Below are positions 8,359-19,353 of a DNA stretch of 64,000 bases, one piece after another. The position numbers and the translations under genes were made by a program. The DNA comes from Comamonas badia DSM 17552 (GTDB lineage: Bacteria > Pseudomonadota > Gammaproteobacteria > Burkholderiales > Burkholderiaceae_C). The notes under the pieces were generated by a model that was given only the letters and a program-made list of their open reading frames with translations, was not told the DNA's origin and did not search any database. The stretch's first letter is position 1, and each line of letters opens with the position of its first letter. The stretch is taken from contig NZ_AXVM01000008.1 of the NCBI RefSeq assembly GCF_000484635.1, forward strand, positions 57,650 to 121,649, in the 5' to 3' direction.

Positions 8359-9537
8359 ATGAAGCATTTCACGAGACGGGCCGCCACCGCCCTGCTGGTG
8401 GCCGGCGCGGCAAGCCTGGCCAGCGCGCAGACCAAGGACCTGACCATAGGCGTGATCCTGCCGATGTCGGGCTCGTTCGCCGCGCACGGCAAGCAGATCA
8501 AGCACGGCATCGACCTGTACATGGCCGGGCATGGCGACACCGTGGCCGGGCGCAAGATCAAGCTCATCGTCAAGGACGATACCGGCATCGCCCCGCCAGT
8601 GGCCAAGCGCCATGCGCAGGAGCTGCTGGTCAACGACAAGGCCGACATCCTCGCGGGCTTCTCGCTCACGCCCAACGCGTTTGCCGCCGCGCCGATCGCC
8701 ACGCAGGGCAACGTGCCCATGGTGGTGCTGAACGCGGCCACCTCGTCGATCACGGAGAAATCGCCCAACATCGTGCGCGTCTCGATGACGCTGCCGCAGA
8801 ACGCCATGCCCATGGCGCGCTGGGCCTGGGACAACGGCATCAAGACGGCCTACACCATGGTGACCGACTACGGCCCCGGGCACGATGCTGAAAAGCAGTT
8901 CCAGAAGACCTTCCAGGAGCTGGGCGGCAAGATCGTCGGCAGCGTGCGCACGCCCGTGAACACGCCCGATTACTCGCCCTTCCTGCAGCGCGTGCTGGAC
9001 GCCAAGCCCGATGCCGCCTTCTTCTTCGTGCCCAATGGCGAGGACAACGTGGCGCTGGCCAAGGGCATCAAGGAGCGCGGGCTGGAGAAGGCCGGCGTCA
9101 AGGCGATTGCCACCGGCGACGTGACCGACGAAGAAGAATTGGCCGCGATGGGCGATGCCGCGATGGGCATGATTACCTCCTACCACTACTCGCAGGCCCA
9201 CGACTCGCCCGAGAACAAGGCCTTCGTCGCCGCCTACACCAAGGCCTACCCCAAGGACCGGCCCAATTTCATGGCCGCCGCGGGGTACGACGGCATGCAG
9301 ATGATCTACCAGGCGCTGGAGAAGACCAAGGGCGATGCCTCGGCCCCGGCCTTCATGGCCGCCGTCAAGGGCATGAAGTGGACGAGCCCGCGCGGCCCGG
9401 TGCAGATCGACCCCGAGACGCGCGACATCATCCAGAACGTCTACATCCGCAAGGTCGAGAAGGTGGATGGCGTGCTGCAGAACGTGGAATTCGCCACCTA
9501 CGAGGCGGTGAAGGATCCAGGCAAATCCGGCAAGTGA
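8359..9537 (+). CDS. ABC transporter periplasmic binding protein (branched-chain amino acid/aromatic type)
   Basis: 392 residues with a clear signal peptide (MKHFTRRAATALLVAGAASLASA, cleavage after ASA) and the start of the mature Peripla_BP_6 domain (LTIGVILPMSGSFAAHGKQIKHG). Further family features are GVILPMSG, NGEDNVALAKGIKERG and the FMAAAGYDGMQ region. Homologues bind amino acids or aromatic acids in the periplasm and deliver them to LivHMGF-type transporters. No permease or ATPase gene is in the operon, so it must share components encoded elsewhere. It begins after GGAGACACC, 61 bp downstream of the dioxygenase. Confidence 0.92.
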   Translation: MKHFTRRAATALLVAGAASLASAQTKDLTIGVILPMSGSFAAHGKQIKHGIDLYMAGHGDTVAGRKIKLIVKDDTGIAPPVAKRHAQELLVNDKADILAGFSLTPNAFAAAPIATQGNVPMVVLNAATSSITEKSPNIVRVSMTLPQNAMPMARWAWDNGIKTAYTMVTDYGPGHDAEKQFQKTFQELGGKIVGSVRTPVNTPDYSPFLQRVLDAKPDAAFFFVPNGEDNVALAKGIKERGLEKAGVKAIATGDVTDEEELAAMGDAAMGMITSYHYSQAHDSPENKAFVAAYTKAYPKDRPNFMAAAGYDGMQMIYQALEKTKGDASAPAFMAAVKGMKWTSPRGPVQIDPETRDIIQNVYIRKVEKVDGVLQNVEFATYEAVKDPGKSGK

Positions 9538-9553
9538 GGCTCGCATCACCCGC

Positions 9554-10273
9554 ATGAAACCCATCGCCGTCTTCCAGCACACCGTGGTCGGCGCGCCCGG
9601 CGCGGTGCTGCCCATCCTGCGGACGCTGGGCTGCGAAGTGCGGCTGGTGCGCATCGTGGCGGGCGAGGCGGTGCCCACCGACCCGGGCGCCTTCGGTGGG
9701 TTGGTGTTCATGGGCGGCTACATGGGCGTGCACGACGACTACCCGTGGATCGCGCAGGAGCTGGCGCTGATCCGCGCCGCCGCCGCGCAGGGCATTCCCG
9801 TGGCCGGGCATTGCCTGGGCAGCCAGCTGGTGGCGCTGGCGTTGGGCGGCAGCGTGGCAAAGCATGTGCGGCCGGAAATCGGCTGGCAGCCGCTGCAGAC
9901 CGCAGCCACCGCGGCGGCCCGCGACTGGTGGGGCCCCTGGGCCGCGCAGACGCTGGAGACCTTCCAGTGGCATGGCGACACCTTCACGCCGCCGCCCGCG
10001 GCCCAGCAGATTGCGCGCAGCAGCCACTGCGAGCACCAGGCCTTCGTCCTGCACGACCGCCATCTGATGCTGCAATCGCACCTGGAGATGACGCCCGCGC
10101 TGGTGGAACTCTCGCTGCAGCACAACGGCCAGCAGCTGGAGCGCCAGTTCACGCTGGGCAACCCGGCGGTCTGCGATCCGGCCGGCGTGCGGCGCGATCT
10201 GCCCGGGCGCACGGCGCGCATGCACGCCGTCCTGACGCAGTTGTATGCGCGCTGGGTGCGCGGCGTTGCATGA
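9554..10273 (+). CDS. Class I glutamine amidotransferase-like protein
   Basis: 239 residues. The catalytic nucleophile elbow is AGHCLGSQLVALALGG (Cys about residue 82) and the catalytic His lies in FQWHGDTF, with an acidic residue expected nearby. Stand-alone GATase1 proteins of this type occur with glutamine-synthetase-like ligases in amine catabolism; AtdA2/TdnT of aniline operons is thought to hydrolyse the gamma-glutamyl compound. The last gene of the rightward cluster, 16 bp after the binding protein, it ends 4 bp before the convergent aidB stop. I infer hydrolysis of a gamma-glutamyl amide; transfer of the released ammonia is less likely without a partner domain. Confidence 0.85.
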   Translation: MKPIAVFQHTVVGAPGAVLPILRTLGCEVRLVRIVAGEAVPTDPGAFGGLVFMGGYMGVHDDYPWIAQELALIRAAAAQGIPVAGHCLGSQLVALALGGSVAKHVRPEIGWQPLQTAATAAARDWWGPWAAQTLETFQWHGDTFTPPPAAQQIARSSHCEHQAFVLHDRHLMLQSHLEMTPALVELSLQHNGQQLERQFTLGNPAVCDPAGVRRDLPGRTARMHAVLTQLYARWVRGVA

Positions 10274-10277
10274 AGGA

Positions 10278-11936
10278 TCACCGCGCCAGCGCCCGCTGCA
10301 GGATGGCCTGCACATCGAGGCCACGCACGTCGATCGCCCCCGCCACCCGCCCGCCCTGGCCCGCCGCTCCCAGCCGCGTGGCGATGAAGGCGTCGGCCAC
10401 ATAGGCCGGCGCATGCTGGCGCAGCAGACAGGCCTGCGCCAGCAGCACCAGCTGCTGCACGAAGATGCGGCCCAGCGCTTCCAGTTCCTCGGGCGCCGTG
10501 GTCACCATCGCGGTGAGTGATTGCAGCAGCGCCTTGAGCGGCGCCTCGCGCAGCGCCGTGGGTGCCAGCTCGGCCAGCAGTGCCTGCGCCGCCTCGGGTT
10601 CGCGCGCAAGCGCGCGCAGCACGTCCAGGCACATCACGTTGCCCGAGCCTTCCCAGATGGAATTGACCGGCGCCTCCAGAAACAGCCGCCCGACGATGCC
10701 GTCCAGGATGTAGCCGTTGCCGCCCAGCACCTCCATGGTCTCGCCGGTCAGCTCCACGGCGCGCTTGCAGACCCAGAACTTGGCGGCCGGCGTCATCATG
10801 CGTTTCCAGGCGCGCTCGGCGGGCGTGTCGTCGCGCTCGTAGGCGCGCGCCAGGCGCATCAAGAGCACCAGCGCCGCCTCGCTTTCCAGCGCCATGTCGG
10901 CCAGCACCGTGCGCATCAGCGGCTGTTCGGCCAGCGCCTTGCCGAAGGCGTGGCGCTCGCGCGCGTAGGCGATCGCCTGCACCAGCGCCTGGCGCAGGAT
11001 GGCCGCGCTGCCCACCACGCAATTGAGGCGCGTGAAGGTCGCCATCTCGATGATGGTGCGTATGCCCTTGCCTTCCTCGCCCATCAGCACGCCCCAGGCG
11101 TCGTGGAATTCCACCTCGCTGCTGGAATTGCTGCGGTTGCCCACCTTGTCCTTCAGGCGCTGGATGTTGACCGCGTTCTTGCTGCCGTCCGGGCGCCAGC
11201 GCGGCACGTAGAAGCAGGCGAATGGCCCGCCTTCGCCCACACGCGCGACGACGAGGTGGGCGTCGCACATCGGCGCCGAAAAGAACCATTTGTGCCCGCG
11301 CAGCAGGTATTCGCCACCGCGCCCGCCCGCCGCGACGGGCGTGGCCACCGTGGTGTTGGCGCGCACGTCCGAGCCACCCTGCTTCTCGGTCATGCCCATG
11401 CCGACCCAGATGCTGTCCTTGGCCGCCACCGGCAGGTCGCGCGGGTCGTAAGCGTCGCTGCAAAGCCTGGCGCCCAGCAGGGCCCAGAGTGGTTCTTCGC
11501 GCTGCAGCAGCGGGATGCAGGCCTGCGTCATCGTCGCCGGGCACAGCGTGCCTTGCTCGATCTGGCCGTGCAGATAGAAACCGGTCGCCCACGCAGTCCA
11601 GCGGCCCGCCTTGCGCTCCTTGAATGGGAGCGAGATCAGGCCCTCGCCGCGGTACATCGCCATCAGCTGGTGCCACGCCGGGTGGAACTCCACCTGATCG
11701 ATGCGCCGCCCGCGCGTGTCGAAGCTGTGCAGCTCGGGCGTATGGCGGTTGGCCATCGCGGCGAGCTCGTAGGTGTCCGACTGGCCCATGAGCTGCGCGT
11801 AGTGCGAGAGCTGCGGCATGGCCCATTCGGCACCATCGCGGCGAATAGCTTCGGCCAGCGCCGGGTCGGTGGCCAGCAGGTCGTAGTCGCGCAGTTCGCT
11901 GACCTGGTTAAATACGTCGTGGGTGGTCCAGTTCAT
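10278..11936 (-). CDS. aidB: AidB, acyl-CoA dehydrogenase-like DNA alkylation response protein
   Basis: 552 residues. It aligns along its length with Escherichia coli AidB: N-terminal W-T-H-x-V-F-N-Q, FHPAWHQLMAMYRGEG, GMGMTEKQGGSDVRANTT, GHKWFFSAPMCDAHLV, KDKVGNRSNSSSEVEFHDA, EVLGGNGYI and VNSIWEGSGNVMCLDVLR. AidB is a tetrameric flavoprotein with a positively charged C-terminal domain that binds DNA and is induced by alkylation; its reaction remains uncertain. The start overlaps the stop of the upstream transporter gene in ATGA, so the two are translated together. No ada gene is visible in the window. Confidence 0.93.
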   Translation of the reverse strand: MNWTTHDVFNQVSELRDYDLLATDPALAEAIRRDGAEWAMPQLSHYAQLMGQSDTYELAAMANRHTPELHSFDTRGRRIDQVEFHPAWHQLMAMYRGEGLISLPFKERKAGRWTAWATGFYLHGQIEQGTLCPATMTQACIPLLQREEPLWALLGARLCSDAYDPRDLPVAAKDSIWVGMGMTEKQGGSDVRANTTVATPVAAGGRGGEYLLRGHKWFFSAPMCDAHLVVARVGEGGPFACFYVPRWRPDGSKNAVNIQRLKDKVGNRSNSSSEVEFHDAWGVLMGEEGKGIRTIIEMATFTRLNCVVGSAAILRQALVQAIAYARERHAFGKALAEQPLMRTVLADMALESEAALVLLMRLARAYERDDTPAERAWKRMMTPAAKFWVCKRAVELTGETMEVLGGNGYILDGIVGRLFLEAPVNSIWEGSGNVMCLDVLRALAREPEAAQALLAELAPTALREAPLKALLQSLTAMVTTAPEELEALGRIFVQQLVLLAQACLLRQHAPAYVADAFIATRLGAAGQGGRVAGAIDVRGLDVQAILQRALAR

Positions 11937-12910
11937 GGGGGTGCTCCAGTAGAACGCGCTTGAAATCGTCGCGCCAGCGCCGCGCAGGCCATCAGCTGCA
12001 CCTGGTGGTAAATCATCAGCGGAAGCAGCAAGGCCCCCATGCTGCCACCAGTGAACAGCACCTGCGCAATAGGCACACCGGTGGCCAGGCTTTTCTGCGA
12101 GCCGCCAAAGAGGGCGGTGATGCGGTCTTCGGTGGCAAAACCGAGGCGCCCCGTGGCCCAGTGGCAGCCCGCCAGCGCCAGCGCCAGCACCGCAAGGCAG
12201 CACAGCACCAGCAGCAGCAGGCTGGCCAGCGGCAACTGCTGCCAGATGCCATCGACCACCGCCTTGCTGAACGCGGTGTAGATCACGAGGTAGATTGAGG
12301 ACTGGTCCACCTGCTTGAGCAGGGCCTTGTGCCGCGCCACCCAGCCGCCGATCCAGCGGCGCGCCACCTGCCCGAGCGCGAATGGCAGCAGCAGCTGCAC
12401 CATGACCCGCACCAGCGCCTGCCCGAAATCAATGCCCTCGACCGCCGAGCCCAGCAGCAGCAGCACCAGCGCCGGCGTGAGAAAAACCCCCAGCAGGCTG
12501 GAGACCGCCGCCGCGCACACCGCCACCGACACATTGCCGCGCGCCATCGAGGTAAGCGCAATCGCCGACTGCACCGTGGAAGGCAGCACGCAAAAGTAGA
12601 GCACGCCGCGCGCCAGCTCCTGCCCCAGCAGCGGCACCAGCAGCGGCTGCGCCGCCCAGCCCAGCAGCGGAAACGCAATGAAGGTGACGCCCAGCACGAA
12701 GCCATGCAGCCGCCAGTGCGAAAGCCCCTGCACCACCGCGGCAAACGAGAGCTTGGCGCCATGCAGAAAAAACAGCAGCGCGATCGCCGCATTGGTCAGC
12801 CACGCCGCCCAATGCGCCGCCGCGCCGTGCACCGGCAGCACGCTGGCCAGCACGACGAGTGCGATCAGCGTGAGGACGAAGGAATCCGGCAGCCAGGCTG
12901 GGCGTTGCAT
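11933..12910 (-). CDS. Bile acid:sodium symporter family (SBF) transporter
   Basis: 325 residues from ATG 12910 (a TTG nine bases upstream is in frame). About ten hydrophobic helices fill the sequence. The YfeH-type SBF features include LFFLHGAKLSFAAVVQGL in the first half, FCVLPSTVQSAIALTSMARGN in the crossed helix and FGGSQKSLATGVPIAQVLF near the C-terminus. The family moves organic anions with sodium across the inner membrane; the substrate here is unknown. It is the upstream partner of aidB with a 4-bp overlap, an arrangement with no obvious metabolic link. Confidence 0.9.
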   Translation of the reverse strand: MQRPAWLPDSFVLTLIALVVLASVLPVHGAAAHWAAWLTNAAIALLFFLHGAKLSFAAVVQGLSHWRLHGFVLGVTFIAFPLLGWAAQPLLVPLLGQELARGVLYFCVLPSTVQSAIALTSMARGNVSVAVCAAAVSSLLGVFLTPALVLLLLGSAVEGIDFGQALVRVMVQLLLPFALGQVARRWIGGWVARHKALLKQVDQSSIYLVIYTAFSKAVVDGIWQQLPLASLLLLVLCCLAVLALALAGCHWATGRLGFATEDRITALFGGSQKSLATGVPIAQVLFTGGSMGALLLPLMIYHQVQLMACAALARRFQARSTGAPP

Positions 12911-13030
12911 GCTGCTCAATCACGAATGACGGCGCTGCGCGCCATGACCGCAGCTGGCGCTGGCGATGACGCGGCCTGCGCCGCATGACGGGGGGTGTTG
13001 GTCATTGCGTCTTTCGTGCAGCGGAAACAA

Positions 13031-13138
13031 TCAAAAGCGCCGAGCTGCGGCAACGGAATAAACCAAAAAACAATAGCTGACGGCGCTTGCTGCGAAAGTG
13101 CTGAAGACCAAAAAAAGCTTCAAATTCGTGCGGTACAT
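13031..13138 (-). CDS. Possible small membrane protein (35 residues)
   Basis: ATG at 13138 is preceded by CAGGAGACTTTGC, a good ribosome-binding site at normal spacing. The 35-residue product starts MYRTNLKLFLVFSTFAASAV and has one hydrophobic helix ending in an Arg-Arg pair, so it could be a one-span membrane protein. It follows the two HNH genes on the same strand. Against it: part of its sequence (around 13055-13085) resembles the dispersed TAGCT/GCGCTTG repeat found elsewhere in the window, so the frame may be accidental. Confidence 0.3.
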   Translation of the reverse strand: MYRTNLKLFLVFSTFAASAVSYCFLVYSVAAARRF

Positions 13139-13201
13139 GCAAAGTCTCCTGCTGGCAGCACGCAACGGGGCCGCAGGATGGGGGTCGGGTGCAGTGAAAC
13201 G

Positions 13202-13648
13202 TCAGGAGGATTGTTTCCGGCGAGAGACGCGATGCCGTTCATGGTCCATGAAAGCTTCGGCCAAATTGATGGCGTCCGCATTTCCTTTTTCTTCCAATTG
13301 GGTTCTGAAAAACACGCCCATTTTCATGATCCACTGGAATTCCTCCGTCCCATAAAACCATCTTGCACTGTTGCAAATTCTATGGGCAGGAAGATAATTC
13401 TCTATCGCGGATTCTCCACCGTATATGTGATGATGTACATGATCGGCGACCCAGTTCCCGGTAATCTGCCCGCCACAAATATGGCAATGTCCATTGGTCT
13501 TTTGAAAAATCAGGACTTTTTGCTTTGTGGTCGGGGAGATTCTTTTGGTTTCCTCGCGTTTTTTGGCAGCAAGTCGGTGGTTGCGCAATTCACGCAGATG
13601 CAAGGCAAATTCTGATGCATCGGCAAATAAAGAGTCTGCCTCATTCAT
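13202..13648 (-). CDS. HNH endonuclease, short divergent form
   Basis: 148 residues. A zinc-binding pair CHIC (HCHICGG) precedes VADHVHHHIYGGESAIENYLPAHRICN, which holds the HNH core with the first His after Asp and a later N...CN. The usual second CxxC half is reduced to a single cysteine (HRICNSARW). The C-terminal tail is charged. HNH proteins of this kind are metal-dependent nucleases found in phages, mobile elements and restriction systems; the specific target is unknown. Base composition is clearly lower in GC than the neighbours, and the gene stands beside a second HNH gene (13703-14263), suggesting recent acquisition. Confidence 0.75.
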   Translation of the reverse strand: MNEADSLFADASEFALHLRELRNHRLAAKKREETKRISPTTKQKVLIFQKTNGHCHICGGQITGNWVADHVHHHIYGGESAIENYLPAHRICNSARWFYGTEEFQWIMKMGVFFRTQLEEKGNADAINLAEAFMDHERHRVSRRKQSS

Positions 13649-13702
13649 GATGAATCCCGAGGCCAGACGTCATCGACGATGTTTGCAATAAAATGTCGGA
13701 GT

Positions 13703-14263
13703 TCATGATTGTTTTGGTTTTACCCATAAAACAAGCTCACCCGGTTCCGGTAATTTATACGGAATTGCCATGATATCAAAAGGCAATTGTAATTTATCCA
13801 CCTCCGCCAGATCGGAATCCATCAAACCGTGCTCCAGACAATACGCCGTAATCAACTTCAAGTAGCGGCGCAGCAATAATATGGAAGGCAGTGCTCGTTT
13901 GGATTCCAGCCAACGTATCACATCGCTATCACGCTTGGAACTGTTGCAGGAGCGGCAGCACCATACGATATTGTCTCCAGTGTCAGGGCCGCCTTTGATT
14001 TTTGGGATCAGATGATCCATATGCAACTGCTCTGTGGAACCACAGTAACAGCATGAGTGAGGGTACTGATATTTGACTTTCTCGTCATCCAGCAGTGACC
14101 GCATGCTCATTGCGCCTGAGACCAGGCCCTTGTTCAGGCGTGCACGGATCATGTAGTTCAGTCGCCCATATCGTTTGGCACCTGCAGACACTGCGGAATG
14201 GGCTGCGGCCAGGTTGGCGTAAGACCAGGCGATGTGTTCTTTGATCGTGCGAATCTCAGGCAT
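13703..14263 (-). CDS. HNH endonuclease
   Basis: 186 residues with a textbook HNH module in the middle: CCYCG, then MDHLIPKIKGGPDTGDN and IVWCCRSCNSSKRD, giving both CxxC zinc pairs and the D-H...N...H/N catalytic set. An N-terminal helical region and a C-terminal domain rich in hydrophobic and charged residues flank it. No other domain is recognised. Lower GC than its neighbours and placed 54 bp upstream of the other HNH gene on the same strand, so the two may form one acquired unit. It could be a solitary restriction-like nuclease; no methyltransferase is adjacent. Confidence 0.82.
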   Translation of the reverse strand: MPEIRTIKEHIAWSYANLAAAHSAVSAGAKRYGRLNYMIRARLNKGLVSGAMSMRSLLDDEKVKYQYPHSCCYCGSTEQLHMDHLIPKIKGGPDTGDNIVWCCRSCNSSKRDSDVIRWLESKRALPSILLLRRYLKLITAYCLEHGLMDSDLAEVDKLQLPFDIMAIPYKLPEPGELVLWVKPKQS

Positions 14264-14313
14264 TTTTTATAAGTCCCGGCGGCCAAGGCAAGCTTCGTCA
14301 TTCCGTCATTCGG

Positions 14314-15138
14314 TCAAGGCGCCAGCGGCAGGCTGCGTTTGTGCTGGCTGGCGTCGTAGGTTGCGATGATGCGTGCGGCGGCTTCGGGGCTCACCGTGCC
14401 GCCCTGCAGGAAGGCGTCGATCTCGGCATAGCTCACGCCGTAGGCCACCTCGTCGGGCTTGCCGGGCTTGAGGCTTTCCAGATCGCCGGTGGGCACCTTG
14501 TTGACGAGGTGCGCGGGCGCGCCCAGGTGTGTGGCAATGGCGCGGATCTGGCCCTTGACGAGGCCGTTGAGCGGCACCAGATCGCAGGCGCCGTCGCCGA
14601 ACTTGGTGAAAAAACCCATCACCGCCTCGGCCGCGTGGTCGGTGCCGATGACCAGGCCGCGGTGGGCATTGGCCACCGCGTACTGCACCACCATGCGGCA
14701 GCGCGCCTTGATGTTGCCCAGCGCAAAGTCGCGCTGCGCATCGGGCAGGGCCTGCAGCGCGGCGATGGGCACGGCCAGCGCGGTCACGCCGGGCTCGATC
14801 GGCACGGTGATTTCCTCGTCGGCGCGCACGAAGGCCAGCGCCGCCTGCGCGTCCGGCTCATCGAACTGCACGGCGTAGGGCAGGCGCACCGCGATGAAGC
14901 GGTACGCGGCATCGCCCGTTTCGGCACGCAGCTGCTCAACCGCCAGTTGCGCCATGCGCCCGGCGGTCAGCGAATCCACGCCGCCGCTGATGCCCAGCAC
15001 CAGCGTGCGCAGGCCGCTGCTCTGCAAGGTAGCGCGGATGAAGGCGATGCGCCGCTGGCACTCGGCCGCCAGCGCGGCCTCGTCGGCAAACGGCGGCACC
15101 ACCTGCAGGGCGGCGGCGATCTCGGTCTGGCGGCTCAT
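14314..15138 (-). CDS. nadE: NAD synthetase, ammonia-dependent
   Basis: 274 residues from ATG 15138, with an excellent AAAGGAG ribosome-binding site. It shows the N-type ATP pyrophosphatase loop [67 protein letters not shown] and [24 protein letters not shown]. It converts nicotinate adenine dinucleotide to NAD using ammonia; there is no N-terminal glutaminase domain. It lies 16 bp downstream of the PLP decarboxylase gene on the same strand, so the pair is probably one transcript. Confidence 0.96.
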   Translation of the reverse strand: MSRQTEIAAALQVVPPFADEAALAAECQRRIAFIRATLQSSGLRTLVLGISGGVDSLTAGRMAQLAVEQLRAETGDAAYRFIAVRLPYAVQFDEPDAQAALAFVRADEEITVPIEPGVTALAVPIAALQALPDAQRDFALGNIKARCRMVVQYAVANAHRGLVIGTDHAAEAVMGFFTKFGDGACDLVPLNGLVKGQIRAIATHLGAPAHLVNKVPTGDLESLKPGKPDEVAYGVSYAEIDAFLQGGTVSPEAAARIIATYDASQHKRSLPLAP

Positions 15139-15154
15139 GAATACTCCTTTGGGG

Positions 15155-16423
15155 TCAGGCAGCCTCACTGTGCCAGACCTTGGGCTCGAATTGCAGCGTG
15201 GCGAAGTGGTCCTGCAGCGTCTCGGCGCGGCGGATCAGCTCGACCTGGCCATCGGCACGCAGCAGCAGTTCCTGCGGACGCAGGCGGCCGTTGTAGTTGA
15301 AGCCCATGGCGTGGCCGTGCGCGCCGGTGTCTGCTATCACCAGCAGGTCGCCGTCCGCTATCGGCGGAAGGGGGCGCTCGATGGCGAACTTGTCGTTGTT
15401 CTCGCACAGCGAGCCGACCACGTCCACCGCCACGTCGTCGGCACCCGGCTCCTTGCCCACCACCTCGATGTGGTGGTAGGCACCGTACATGCCGGGGCGC
15501 ATCAGCGCCGACATGCAGGCATCGACGCCGATGAAGCGCCGGTAGGTGTCCTTGTGGTTGATCGCGCGCGTCACCAGCACGCCATGAGGGCCGGTCATGT
15601 AGCGCCCGCTTTCCATGAACACGGCCGGGGCATAGCCCTGTTCCTTTTCAAATGCCTGCACCAGCGCCTGCGTCTCGCGCCCGAGCTGGGCGACATCGAA
15701 CACGCCGTCTTCGGGCTTGTAGGGAATGCCCAGGCCACCCCCCATGTTGATGAACTCAAAGCGGATGGACAGCTCCTGGCCCACCCAGGCGATGACCTGA
15801 AGCAGCATGCGCACCGTCTCGACCACGTAGCGGCAGTCGCGCTCGTTGGAGGCCAGCATGGTGTGCAGGCCAAAGCGCCTGGCGCCGCGCGCGCGCGCCT
15901 GGCGGAAGGCATCGAGCAGTTGCTCGTGCGCCACGCCGTATTTGGCCTCCACCGGGTTGCCGATGATGCTGTTGCCGCTGCGCGCGGGGCCAGGGTTGTA
16001 GCGAAAGCAGATGAGTTCTGGCATCCGCGGCACCTTGGCGACGAGGCTGACGTCGTCCAGGTTCAGGATGCAGCCGCCGCCGTGCGCCGCGGCTTCGAAC
16101 TCTTCGGGCGAGGTATTGTTGGAGGTGAACATGATGTCCTCGGCCCTGGCACCGGCGGCGCGCGCCAGTTGCAGCTCGGCCACAGAGCTGCAATCAAAGC
16201 CGAAGCCCATCTGATGCATCAGCGCCAGGATGCGCGGATTGGGCAGCGCCTTGACGGCGTAAAACTCGCGGAAACGCCCCACTCCGGCAAAGGCCTGCTT
16301 GAGCTGCGCACCGGTCCCGCGGATGCCGGTCTCGTCATAGATATGAAACGGCGTGCCGAAGCTGGCGGCAAGGTCGGGCAGCAGCGGAAACAGCCGCTGG
16401 CGATAGGCTCTGGAGAGGGGCAT
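15155..16423 (-). CDS. Fold-III PLP-dependent decarboxylase (diaminopimelate/ornithine decarboxylase family)
   Basis: 422 residues from ATG 16423. The PLP lysine is in [13 protein letters not shown], followed by [42 protein letters not shown] (phosphate-binding glycine loop), [13 protein letters not shown] and [13 protein letters not shown], where the Cys contributes to the second active site of the dimer. The overall pattern is close to LysA, but the sequence differs at the substrate loop, so diaminopimelate is not certain; such genes outside lysine operons may act on ornithine, lysine or carboxynorspermidine-like substrates. Cotranscribed with nadE. Confidence 0.82.
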   Translation of the reverse strand: MPLSRAYRQRLFPLLPDLAASFGTPFHIYDETGIRGTGAQLKQAFAGVGRFREFYAVKALPNPRILALMHQMGFGFDCSSVAELQLARAAGARAEDIMFTSNNTSPEEFEAAAHGGGCILNLDDVSLVAKVPRMPELICFRYNPGPARSGNSIIGNPVEAKYGVAHEQLLDAFRQARARGARRFGLHTMLASNERDCRYVVETVRMLLQVIAWVGQELSIRFEFINMGGGLGIPYKPEDGVFDVAQLGRETQALVQAFEKEQGYAPAVFMESGRYMTGPHGVLVTRAINHKDTYRRFIGVDACMSALMRPGMYGAYHHIEVVGKEPGADDVAVDVVGSLCENNDKFAIERPLPPIADGDLLVIADTGAHGHAMGFNYNGRLRPQELLLRADGQVELIRRAETLQDHFATLQFEPKVWHSEAA

Positions 16424-16554
16424 GGTCGGGTCTTCCGAAAGGGTTTGAGCGCCGCAAACGGCGGGCGGCGATTGTGCGCCTGTCCAGCCGCCTTGTCTCC
16501 CCCGTCCGCACCCGCGGCGATAGACTTGCGCAAACGCTCGCACTTTGGCATCCC

Positions 16555-17797
16555 ATGGTCCTCCTGCCCTTGCTTGACACCCCCACCATGATGGTCATGG
16601 TGGCCGCTGGAACGCTCAGCATGGCCATCGCCATGAGCGTGGTACGGCCGGAGCGCCGCGAAGGCCTGGGCCTGTGGGCGCTGGCACTGGTGGCGCATAC
16701 CGTTACCTACGTGCTGTTTCTGCTGCGCGAGCAGACAGCGGACTGGATCAGCGTGGTGCTGGCGAATACGGTGCTGGCGCTGGTGTTCGCGCTGCTGCTG
16801 GGTGCCGTCGCCGAATTCCACGGCCGGGCGCTGCCACGCCTGCGGATGGCGCTGCCCATTGTCGCTACCGCGGCGTTGATGGCACTGTTTCTGAAAAACT
16901 ACCAGGGGCGCCTGCTTTCCAGCAGCTTCATGCTGGCGCTGCAGATCGCTCTGGTTCTCTGGGCGCTGTGGCGCCCCGCAGCGCCGGCGCAACTGCGCGG
17001 CGCCCTGCTGGTCAGCGTAGCGCTGGGCGCGCAGGGGCTGATCCTGCTGGGACGCGGGCTGTGGCACGGCATCAACGGCGCGCCGCAAGGCAGCTTCATC
17101 GGCAATGGCGCGGGACAGAGCATCACCTTCCTCTCTGCCTTCGTCGTCGTGCTGCTGGCCTCGCTGGGCTTCATCCTCATGACCAAGGACAGGGCGGATG
17201 CCACCAACCGCCACCTGGCACTCCATGACGATCTGACCGGCCTGGCCAACCGCCGTCTGCTGCTGCAGACCCTGGCGCGCGACGTGGCGCGCGCCATCCG
17301 TGCGCGCCAGCCCTACGCGCTGCTGATGCTGGATGTCGATCATTTCAAGGCCATCAACGACACCTACGGGCACGCGGCCGGCGATGCCGTGCTGCAGCAC
17401 ATGGCCGGGCTGCTCAGACAGCGGCTGCGCGCGCAGGACCTGGCGGGCCGCTGGGGCGGCGAGGAATTCCTGCTGCTGCTGCCCGGCACGGCGGACAGCG
17501 GCGGGCAGATCGCGGCGGAAAAGCTGCGCCAGCTGGTGGCGCAGAGCCCCTGCGCCTACCAAGGCAAAAGTATTGCATTCACCATCAGCATCGGCCGCTG
17601 CACCGAATCGCTGGAGCCGGGCGACCAGCCCGAGCACCTGATCGCCACTGCCGACAAGGCCTTGTACGCCGCCAAGCGCGGAGGCCGCAACCGCGTCGAA
17701 AGCGCGCCGCTGTCGCGCATGCACGCCTTGATCGGCGCCCTGCCGGCGCCCGCGCGTTCGTTTCACCAGGCCAGCCCAGCACCACCACCATCACGCC

Positions 17798-17811
<14 letters not shown>
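16555..17811 (+). CDS. Membrane diguanylate cyclase (GGDEF domain)
   Basis: 418 residues from ATG 16555 (a longer frame begins at 16474). About six hydrophobic helices occupy the first 210 residues, followed by a coupling segment and a GGDEF domain. The active-site motif is GGEEF (about residues 299-303), with an allosteric I-site RAQD ending five residues before it, so an active, product-inhibited cyclase is expected. DDLTGLANRR and DVDHFKAINDTYGHAAGD are intact. It would make cyclic di-GMP in response to a signal sensed by the membrane region. Its last 14 nt overlap the start of the peptidase gene. Confidence 0.92.
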
Positions 17812-19240
<1,429 letters not shown>

Positions 19241-19324
19241 GCGACACGCCAGGCAAGGCGCCGGCACGGCTGCATTCGCACGCACGCCACTTCCCGCGCT
19301 TCTTCGCCCGCTTTTCAAACGCTG

Positions 19325-19353
19325 TTGACAGATTTTCCGCATTTTCATAAGAT
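19325..19353 (+). promoter_or_regulatory. Sigma-70-like promoter of the tetR/export operon
   Basis: TTGACA at 19325-19330, a 17-bp spacer and TAAGAT at 19348-19353. The -10 element lies inside the 30-bp inverted repeat at 19346-19375, the expected layout for autorepression by the TetR protein whose gene begins at 19381. Confidence 0.65.

Noticed and set aside
15155..16423. Assignment as lysA
   Set aside because: The fold-III decarboxylase motifs are clear, but the gene is not next to lysine genes and its substrate loop differs, so no symbol was given.
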